NCBI GenBank assembly: GCA_031278075.1
Contig: JAITLE010000282.1
Location: 1-17,801 of the forward strand
Direction: 5' to 3'
DNA: 17,801 nt
Origin: Bifidobacteriaceae bacterium
Lineage (GTDB): Bacteria; Actinomycetota; Actinomycetes; Actinomycetales; WQXJ01
The notes beneath the pieces are model-generated. The model saw only the letters and a list, made by a program, of their open reading frames with translations, did no database searches and had not been told where the DNA came from. Of this stretch, positions 6,198 through 11,798 are shown piece after piece. Numbering within the stretch: the stretch's first letter is position 1; each line of letters opens with the position of its first letter. The position numbers were made by a program, and so were the translations under genes.

Positions 6198-7990
6198 CAA
6201 CTCGACTAAGGCGGGCAGCCGCGGCGGCCAGCGCCGGGGTGCTCGCGCTGGGCGGCGCGCTCGCCGCGACAACAGCGGCCCATGCCGCATCCGTCCAGGT
6301 CAGCGACGTGACGCTGGCCTGGGGGGTGAATGATGAGACGAACGGCGCCGCGTTCTTCGGGGGCTGTAACTTCCTCAGCGCGGGCGTGGCCGGTGACACC
6401 GGCTCGGCACGGCAATGGGCCGAGGCCGACGGGCTCTACAAGGCGACGGATGGCGCCGTCTCGATCGAGAAACCGACCGCCGACGGCGGTTGGGAAGCCC
6501 CGACCTGGAGCACCAAGTGCCAGAACTCGGCCGGGAACACCGTGACGACGGCGGCGGGCTCCACCACCGGCGCCCGCGTCAAGTTCTCCGGCGGGACCGG
6601 CGAGGTCGACCTCGACGCCGGGACCGCCGAGATCACCTGGGATGGCGGCTTCACGGTCGCGTACTACGGCGGCATGACCTACTGGAGCGCCGAGGACCCG
6701 GTCTTGACCGTCCTGGCGGACGGCAGCGCGACCCTCACCGCGACGGGTTCCGGTTACGCCACGTCGATGGCTGACATGACCATCTGGGAAGCGATCACGC
6801 CAACCGAGATCGTGTTGGCGGACTTCTCCGAGGTGGAGCTGACCGCCGAGGGCTTCACCCAGGCGCCTGAGTACCTGGGCGTGACTGTGAGCGGAGTGTC
6901 GCAGACAACCACCGGCGATTATTGGGGATCGTTCCCGCAGTCTTTCGTGGACTTCCAGCAGGTCACCGGGCAGAGTTCGTACTGGTATTCGTCCGGCGGC
7001 TCCCAAGACCCGAAGAAGGTGGCCGTGCCGGTCAGCGTGGAATGGGAGATCGCGCCGCCGCTGGAGCCCAGCGTCGCCGTGTCTGCTCTGACCTTGTCCG
7101 CCGACGGCTCGAACACCATCACGATCACGGGCGAGGGCTTCGACCCGGCCGCGGCCATCGGCCAATATCCGCCGCTGAAGGATGTCTCGTCCGGTGTCTA
7201 TGTGGCCTTCGGCCGGTTCGCTGAGGTCTGGCGGCCGTCGGAGGGCGCCGCGTCCTCGGCCCGCCCCGCGGCGGTGGTCCGGTGGGCGGTCCTCGAGGAG
7301 CACCTGGCCACCGTGGGCGGGACAGCCGGCGGCGGAGCGGTCTTGAACGCGGACGGATCGTTCAGCATCACGATCGACGTGTCGAAGGCCTTGGCGGACG
7401 CCCAGGCAGAGGCTAAAGGCTTGGCCGGCGGCCAGTACGGCATCTACACCTACCCCGGCGGCGGCGCCTCGCAGCCCGCTTTCGAGACCTACACCCCGGT
7501 GGTCTTCGTGCCCGGCATCCCGATCGAGGTCGAGGTGCCGGAAGGCTCAGAACCGCCTGTGACCGGTGAGTTCTCGTGGCGGATCGCCGGCAGCGGGGCT
7601 GTCTCTCTGGGCAGCGCGGTCGAGGTGACCGGCGGCTTCGCCGCGAGCGGCGCTTTGCCGAACATCGAGGTGACGGACACCCGGTCGACCGCTCCCGCTT
7701 GGTCCTTGTCCGGGCAGGTCTCGGACTTCACGGGCACGCCGGGCACGTTCAGCGGCGAGCACCTCGGCTGGACACCGGTGGTGGCGAGCGCCGGCGCCGG
7801 CGCCGTCGCGGGCGCGGCGATCGACCCGGACGCATCCGGTGGCCTCAGCACCGCCAAGACGCTGGCCTTCGCCTCGGCGGGGCACCCTAGCGGCGTCGCG
7901 ACGATCGCCGCGGGCCTCGCGTTGAAGATCCCAGCGACCACAGCGTCGGGCAACTACACCGGCATCCTGACGATCACCGCGGTGGGCTGA
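6194..7990 (+). CDS. Secreted HtaA-WxL fusion heme-binding protein
   Basis: This 598-residue secreted protein has a classical signal peptide (RLRR start, cleavage near AHA-A at 31-32). The HtaA domain (about 35-285) shares LAWGV, FFGGCNFLSAG, WDGGFTVAYYGGMTYW and FPQSFVDFQ/SYWYSSG with the preceding gene product; Cys58 and Cys109 may pair. A second module (about 300-438) carries GVYVAFG, VWRPSEG and ETYTPVVF and matches the first module of the gene at 3454. The last ~140 residues resemble a WxL domain: VTDTRSTAPAWSLSG with W503-S-L505, then a Gly/Ala-rich middle and a terminal GNYTGILTITAVG. No membrane helix or LPxTG is present, so the WxL region is the only visible anchor. WxL domains attach proteins to peptidoglycan with help from DUF916/WxLIP partners, and one such partner follows. 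AAAGGAATC precedes the ATG, which overlaps the upstream stop. Confidence 0.85.
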   Translation: MTTRLRRAAAAASAGVLALGGALAATTAAHAASVQVSDVTLAWGVNDETNGAAFFGGCNFLSAGVAGDTGSARQWAEADGLYKATDGAVSIEKPTADGGWEAPTWSTKCQNSAGNTVTTAAGSTTGARVKFSGGTGEVDLDAGTAEITWDGGFTVAYYGGMTYWSAEDPVLTVLADGSATLTATGSGYATSMADMTIWEAITPTEIVLADFSEVELTAEGFTQAPEYLGVTVSGVSQTTTGDYWGSFPQSFVDFQQVTGQSSYWYSSGGSQDPKKVAVPVSVEWEIAPPLEPSVAVSALTLSADGSNTITITGEGFDPAAAIGQYPPLKDVSSGVYVAFGRFAEVWRPSEGAASSARPAAVVRWAVLEEHLATVGGTAGGGAVLNADGSFSITIDVSKALADAQAEAKGLAGGQYGIYTYPGGGASQPAFETYTPVVFVPGIPIEVEVPEGSEPPVTGEFSWRIAGSGAVSLGSAVEVTGGFAASGALPNIEVTDTRSTAPAWSLSGQVSDFTGTPGTFSGEHLGWTPVVASAGAGAVAGAAIDPDASGGLSTAKTLAFASAGHPSGVATIAAGLALKIPATTASGNYTGILTITAVG

Positions 7991-7992
7991 CG

Positions 7993-9213
7993 ATGCCGTT
8001 CCGGGGAACTCGGCTGGCGGCCGGCGCGGCGGCGGGAGCGTTGTGGTTCGCGGTCGCGCCCGCGCCGGTCGCGGTGTCGAGTTCCCCGGACCAGCCGACC
8101 GCATGGGCGCACGATGCCGTGCTGGTCGCCTCCGGCGCGGCGGCGACGGGCGGGCTGGCGCCAGCTCAGGCGGCTCAGACAGCCGCGGCGGCGGTTCCCG
8201 CGGACGACGCCGCCGCACCCGGCGGCGCCGTCGGCTGGGCGTTGGCGCCAGCAGACGGCGATTACGGCGGCCATCGGCCCAATTACTCCTACAACATGAG
8301 CGCGCCCGGCGAGGTGGTCGACGGGATCGTTCTCGAATCGCGCGCGGACACGACGCTGACTCTGAAGGTCTACGCGGCCGATGGGTACACCACAGCCGAC
8401 GGGTTGCTCGACTTGAGGACCGCCGCCGAGACGCCCGAGGACGCGGGCGGCTGGATCGTTTTCGGGGCGCCGGACGCGTCCGGGGCGTCCGGCGTGCTGG
8501 ATGAGTCAGGGGAGTCCGCCTCGCCTGGGGAGTCCAGCGCGGGTGGCGCCGCGGCGCTCGACATGGCAGCTGTGCTGGTGGAACTGCCGCCGGGCGGATC
8601 GGTCACCGTGCCGTTCGCGGTCCGGACGCCGGCGGACGCGACCCCGGGCGACCATGCGGCCGGGATCGTCACGTCGTTGGTCGAAGAATCCGGCGCCGCC
8701 GCCGTCCAAGTGGATCGGCGTTTGGCGCTGCGCATGTACATCAACGTGGCGGGGGAGCTGACGCCCCGCCTGACGGTGGGTGATCTGAGGATCAAAGCCG
8801 AGACGTCGGCGAACCCGTTCGCCTCCGGGCGGGTGAAGGTGTCCTACACCCTGACCAACACGGGCAACGCGCGTGTGGTCCCCACGGAGGTGGTGCGGGT
8901 GACTGGCCCGGCCGGCATCGTCTACTCCGCGGGCGAGGCGACCGTCCTCCCGGAGGTGCTGCCGGGGTCCCATCTGGCCCGTGAGGTGACCGTCTTGGGA
9001 GTCTTCGCGTTGTTCACAACGACAGTGGAGGTCGAGGTCAACGGTCTGGCGGTGGGCGTGGGCGCGGAGGGCGCCGCGGCGGCCGCGCAGGGGACGGCCA
9101 CGGTCTGGATGACGCCGTGGCTCGCGCTGGCCGTGCTGGCGGTCCTGGCCGTGGGCGCTGTCGCGATCCCGCTGGCGCGGGCGCGGCGGCGCCGGTCCCG
9201 CGAGGCGGTCTGA
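7993..9213 (+). CDS. WxLIP/DUF916-like membrane-anchored surface protein
   Basis: This 406-residue protein has an N-terminal signal segment (about 5-28) and an Ala-rich linker. Residues 80-250 resemble the DUF916/WxLIP N-terminal fold: VGWALAP, then NYSYNMSAPGEVVDGIVL, VYAADGYTTADGLLDL, LPPGGSVTVPFAVRTPADATPGDHAAGIV and LRMYINVAGE. A second beta-rich domain (about 255-355) corresponds to the DUF3324-like part. A membrane helix (374-395) and the basic tail RARRRRSR end the protein. In low-GC Gram-positives, such proteins sit beside WxL-domain proteins and bind them at the wall. Here it starts 2 nt after the HtaA-WxL stop, so it probably anchors that protein. A 24-residue Gly/Ser/Glu-rich insert (162-185) is unusual. 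It is last in the operon; hairpins follow. Confidence 0.8.
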   Translation: MPFRGTRLAAGAAAGALWFAVAPAPVAVSSSPDQPTAWAHDAVLVASGAAATGGLAPAQAAQTAAAAVPADDAAAPGGAVGWALAPADGDYGGHRPNYSYNMSAPGEVVDGIVLESRADTTLTLKVYAADGYTTADGLLDLRTAAETPEDAGGWIVFGAPDASGASGVLDESGESASPGESSAGGAAALDMAAVLVELPPGGSVTVPFAVRTPADATPGDHAAGIVTSLVEESGAAAVQVDRRLALRMYINVAGELTPRLTVGDLRIKAETSANPFASGRVKVSYTLTNTGNARVVPTEVVRVTGPAGIVYSAGEATVLPEVLPGSHLAREVTVLGVFALFTTTVEVEVNGLAVGVGAEGAAAAAQGTATVWMTPWLALAVLAVLAVGAVAIPLARARRRRSREAV

Positions 9214-9237
9214 GGCGGCGGGCGCCCGGCCGCCGCC
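9214..9237 (+). terminator. Hairpin right after the heme operon
   Basis: GGCGGCGG at 9214-9221 pairs with CCGCCGCC at 9230-9237 around an 8-nt loop, starting one base after the stop codon. No T-run follows. It probably ends the operon transcript or protects its 3' end. Confidence 0.5.
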
Positions 9238-9316
9238 CCCCGATCTGCGACGCCCGCCGGGGCGGCGCCTTTCGCGTGGACCCATCTGGCCGCCGCCCCC
9301 GATCTGCGACGCCCGC
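9228..9316. repeat. Direct repeat pair, 60 bp apart
   Basis: The segment at 9228-9257 recurs at 9288-9316 with one C deleted, and is otherwise identical over about 29 bp. Both contain GATCTGCGACGCCCGC. The copies start 60 bp apart. The repeat could be a local duplication or a member of a dispersed intergenic family. Confidence 0.8.
9232..9272 (+). terminator. Second hairpin with short T-run
   Basis: GCCGCCCC at 9232-9239 pairs with GGGGCGGC at 9259-9266, followed by GCCTTT. It shares bases with the first hairpin, so the two are alternatives. It is the more terminator-like of the pair. Confidence 0.4.
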
Positions 9317-9420
9317 AGTTTGGACGGCGCCGGCTGGGCGGCCCGCCCGGCGGGGCAGCGTGCCACGATGTGCCGCGGCGGCGCCCCTGACGCGTCGCCG
9401 TCCGAGCACAGGAGGGCCGC

Positions 9421-10977
9421 ATGACCACACTCGCCGACGCGTTGACCCTGGCGCCGCGCCAACTCTTTATCGGTGGGGCTCGACGCCCGGCCGCGGACGG
9501 GTCCACCTATTCGACGCTCGACCCGGCCACCGGCGATCCGCTGGCCGAACTCGCCTCGACCACGCCCACGGACGCGCTCGCCGCCTTGGACGCGGCTGCC
9601 GGGGCATTCCCGGCGTGGTCGGACACCACGGGCGAACACCGTGCGCACATCCTGGGCCGGGCCCTCGGTCTTCTGCGGGAGCGGGCCGAGGCCATCGCAG
9701 CCCTGCTCGCCCGGGACGCGGGCGTCACGCCCGGCTGGGCAAAAGCCGAGGTGGCGGCTGCCGCCGAGGCTGTCCGCCGCGCCGCCGAAGCGGCTCGGCA
9801 CATGCGTGCGAACGTGGGCGGTCGGCATCGGGCTGGGCCTTGGCGGCAAGCCGCGCACGCTCTGACGACCCCGGCGCCCGGAGGAGACGGCGCCGCGGCG
9901 GATCACGCCCCGAACCGTGGCCCGGGGCGTGCGAGACCCCCATGGGATCGCGGCGGCGAGCCGCCGGGGCCGGACGTTTGGCGGGCGCGCCGCGCGCCGC
10001 GACCGCTTGGCCCCACGCTGATCGTGCTCCCGAACGAGGAGCCGCTGGCGGTGGCGGCGCGCGGCGTGGCTGGGGCGTTGGCCGCGGGATGTTCCGCGGT
10101 CCTCAAGCCGGCGGCGCTGGCGCCACTCGCTCCCATGGCGTTCGCGCAGGTGATGATCGACGCGGGATTGCCAAGAGGCGTGCTGAACGTGATCCCGTGC
10201 GTCAACGCGCCGTCCGTGGTCGAGCCGGTGCTGGGCGACCCGCGGCTGCGCAAGCTGGTCTACGCGGGGGACTTGGCGACTGCTCAGGGGCTGGCGGAGC
10301 TGGCGGCTGGCGGCCTGCCCTCCATCGCATGGGAGATCGCTGGACCCGCCCCGTTCATCGTGGCGGAGGGCGCCGACCCCGATGTGGCGGTCGCGGCGGC
10401 CGTCGCCGCGGCGACCCGCTGCAACGGGCAGGCCGCGACCGCGGCTCATCGCGTCTACGCGCATCGCTCGCTCGCCCAGGAGATCGGGGACGGGCTCGCC
10501 GCCGCCTTCAGCGCGTTGACCGTCGGGGACGCTGCGGCCGGGAAGGCCGAGATCGGTCCGCTGCTCGGACCCGCGGTCCGCGACCGGGCGCTGGCCTGGG
10601 TCGAAGCGGCGACGGGCGGGGGCGCGAGGCTGCTCACCGGCGGCGGCGCCCCCGCCGGACCGGGGTTCTTCATACAGCCCACGGTGCTGTGGGACGCCGC
10701 GCCCCCAGCGGGGCCAACCGAAGCCGAACCGCCGGGTCCGGTGGTCGGGATCGTGCCCTTCGACGGTATTGATGACGCTGTGACGTGGGCAAACGTGTCG
10801 CCGCATGGCGTCGCCGCGTACGTTGTGGCGGGCGAGCCAGGTGGGGCGGAGCGGATCGGGGCGCGCCTGAGCCGGGGCGTTGTCGTGGTCGACGCGGGCC
10901 GGCTGCCGCGGCTGCTCGGCGGTCGGCACGATGTGCGCGCGTTCCTGCGGCCACAGATCACTGTGCTCCCGGCGTGA
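9421..10977 (+). CDS. ALDH-superfamily protein lacking the catalytic Cys
   Basis: This 518-residue protein has the full aldehyde dehydrogenase fold outline: LFIGGARRPAADGSTYSTLDPATGDPLAE (15-43), PLGPTLIVLPNEEPLAVAARGVAGALAAG (195-223), the coenzyme-binding Lys229 in VLKPA, Glu305 in WEIAGPAP, PGPVVGIVPFD (438-448) and a final oligomerisation strand. Active ALDHs carry a nucleophilic Cys in the pattern GQxC; here it reads NGQAAT (335-340), with Ala339 in its place. The FTGS motif is YAGD (281-284), and the C-terminal FGGxxxSG region is degenerate. Residues 134-193 form a Pro/Gly/Arg-rich insert without normal sequence. The frame stays open with AGGAGG 6 nt before the ATG, so it is expressed or recently decayed. 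It may be a non-catalytic or scaffold ALDH homologue. No substrate can be inferred. Confidence 0.75.
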   Translation: MTTLADALTLAPRQLFIGGARRPAADGSTYSTLDPATGDPLAELASTTPTDALAALDAAAGAFPAWSDTTGEHRAHILGRALGLLRERAEAIAALLARDAGVTPGWAKAEVAAAAEAVRRAAEAARHMRANVGGRHRAGPWRQAAHALTTPAPGGDGAAADHAPNRGPGRARPPWDRGGEPPGPDVWRARRAPRPLGPTLIVLPNEEPLAVAARGVAGALAAGCSAVLKPAALAPLAPMAFAQVMIDAGLPRGVLNVIPCVNAPSVVEPVLGDPRLRKLVYAGDLATAQGLAELAAGGLPSIAWEIAGPAPFIVAEGADPDVAVAAAVAAATRCNGQAATAAHRVYAHRSLAQEIGDGLAAAFSALTVGDAAAGKAEIGPLLGPAVRDRALAWVEAATGGGARLLTGGGAPAGPGFFIQPTVLWDAAPPAGPTEAEPPGPVVGIVPFDGIDDAVTWANVSPHGVAAYVVAGEPGGAERIGARLSRGVVVVDAGRLPRLLGGRHDVRAFLRPQITVLPA

Positions 10978-10999
10978 GGCGGGCCGGCGCCGCGATCGG

Positions 11000-11030
11000 G
11001 GCTGCGGCGGATGCGAGACACGCCGCGGCC
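11000..11030 (+). terminator. Hairpin between ALDH-like gene and rplU
   Basis: Ten base pairs (11000-11009 with 11021-11030, one G-U pair) close an 11-nt loop, 22 nt after the ALDH-like stop. No T-run follows. The position, just before the rplU promoter, suits a terminator. Confidence 0.5.
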
Positions 11031-11040
11031 AGCCGCCGGT

Positions 11041-11070
11041 TTGACCGCCGCCCGGGGCGAACCGTACCCT
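11041..11070 (+). promoter_or_regulatory. Promoter of the rplU-rpmA-obgE operon
   Basis: TTGACC at 11041-11046 and TACCCT at 11065-11070 are separated by 18 bp. This is a near-ideal housekeeping sigma promoter for an actinobacterium and fits strong ribosomal-protein expression. The start site would fall near 11077, leaving a leader of roughly 110 nt before rplU. Confidence 0.75.
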
Positions 11071-11076
11071 AAGAGG

Positions 11077-11185
11077 TCGGTGCGCCTTGGCCGGGACCGC
11101 TCTCACGCGCCCAGCCGGGCCCCGCGCACAATATTCTTTCTTATGCCCGCGCGCCCGCTGCGGGCGGCAATGGATGGAGCAGTCA
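11077..11185 (+). promoter_or_regulatory. rplU mRNA leader with AT-rich patch
   Basis: The leader includes an AT-rich patch at 11128-11144 (ACAATATTCTTTCTTAT) that stands out against the GC-rich surroundings, followed by a small hairpin (CGCCC 11152-11156 with GGGCG 11162-11166). TATTCT at 11132-11137 could be a second -10, but I see no matching -35. A leader-based control of L21/L27 synthesis is possible but not shown. Confidence 0.35.
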
Positions 11186-11494
11186 GTGGTGTACGCGATT
11201 ATCAAGGCGTCTGGCCGACAGGAGAAGGTGTCGGTGGGCGACGTTCTGGTGTTGAACCGGTTGGCGGAACGGCCCGGGGAGACCATCGAGTTGCCGGCCC
11301 TGCTGCTAGTGGACGGCCCCAAGGTGACAAGCTCGGCGAAGGCGCTGGCGAAGGTCAAAGTCACCGCCGAGGTGATCGGCGACGAACGCGGCCCCAAGAT
11401 CAACATCTTCACTTACAAGAACAAGTCCGGCCAGAGCCGCCGCCAGGGTCACCGCCAGGATCTGACCCGGGTGAAGGTCACGGGCATCGCATAG
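11186..11494 (+). CDS. rplU: 50S ribosomal protein L21
   Basis: L21 is a 23S-rRNA-binding protein of the large ribosomal subunit. The sequence VVYAIIKASGRQEKVSVGD at the start, the middle KVKVTAEVIGDERGPKINIFTYKNKSG, and the end SRRQGHRQDLTRVKVTGI are all typical. I chose GTG at 11186 (102 residues) because GGAG at 11176-11179 lies 6 nt upstream and many actinobacterial L21 proteins begin Met-Val-Tyr-Ala. GTG 11189 and ATG 11174 are in-frame alternatives. The longer frame reaching back to 11087 adds residues with no L21 homology. It is followed 22 nt later by rpmA. Confidence 0.95.
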   Translation: MVYAIIKASGRQEKVSVGDVLVLNRLAERPGETIELPALLLVDGPKVTSSAKALAKVKVTAEVIGDERGPKINIFTYKNKSGQSRRQGHRQDLTRVKVTGIA

Positions 11495-11516
11495 CACGCT
11501 GAGGAGCTGAGAGAAA

Positions 11517-11768
11517 ATGGCACATAAGAAGGGCGCGTCAAGCTCTAGGAACGGCCGCGACTCAAACGCTCAGCGTTTGGGCGTGAAGCTCTTCGGCGGA
11601 CAGGTCGTCAAGACGGGGCAGATCATTGTCCGGCAGCGCGGCACTCATTTCCATCCCGGCGAAGGCGTCGGCCGTGGCGGCGACGACACGCTCTTCGCGC
11701 TGCGCGACGGGCACGTCAAGTTCGGCTCGCGCGGCGGGCGTCGAGTGATCGACGTGGTCGTCGCCTGA
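11517..11768 (+). CDS. rpmA: 50S ribosomal protein L27
   Basis: L27 lies near the peptidyl-transferase centre of the 50S subunit. The 83-residue product starts MAHKKGASSSRNGRDSNAQ and contains RLGVKLFGGQVVKTGQII and RQRGTHFHPGEGVGRGGDDTLFA, all signature L27 sequence. It begins directly with the functional AHKKG terminus, so there is no cleavable Firmicutes-type extension. A GAGGAG at 11501-11506 lies 10 nt before the ATG. It is cotranscribed with rplU and obgE. Confidence 0.98.
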   Translation: MAHKKGASSSRNGRDSNAQRLGVKLFGGQVVKTGQIIVRQRGTHFHPGEGVGRGGDDTLFALRDGHVKFGSRGGRRVIDVVVA

Positions 11769-11798
11769 CGGCGGCGGCAACGTCAGCGGAGCAGTCTC

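Larger units (their letters stand above)
9214..9420. other. Repeat- and hairpin-rich spacer
   Basis: This spacer separates the heme operon from the ALDH-like gene. It holds two hairpins directly after the operon and a direct repeat of about 29 bp. The 3' part (9343-9409) shows nothing recognisable. I see no clear -35/-10 pair for the next gene, which has its own strong AGGAGG ribosome site at 9410-9415. Confidence 0.6.

Noticed and set aside
9810..10010. Possible frameshift pair inside the ALDH-like gene explaining its abnormal segment
   Set aside because: Neither other forward frame gives ALDH-like sequence there, so I treat it as an insert or degenerate stretch.
9117..10772. Plus-strand 551-codon frame overlapping the ALDH-like gene
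   Set aside because: No recognisable motif, extreme Arg/Gly content; the ALDH frame carries clear family motifs throughout.
11087..11185. 5' extension of rplU to an upstream start
   Set aside because: The added residues have no L21 homology and lie in the promoter-proximal leader; L21 homology begins at VYAIIK.
8506..11412. Very long minus-strand open frame (about 970 codons) across the WxLIP-like gene, the ALDH-like gene and rplU
   Set aside because: It crosses three plus-strand genes and their spacers, including the rplU promoter; low-complexity Arg/Gly/Ala content indicates a shadow.
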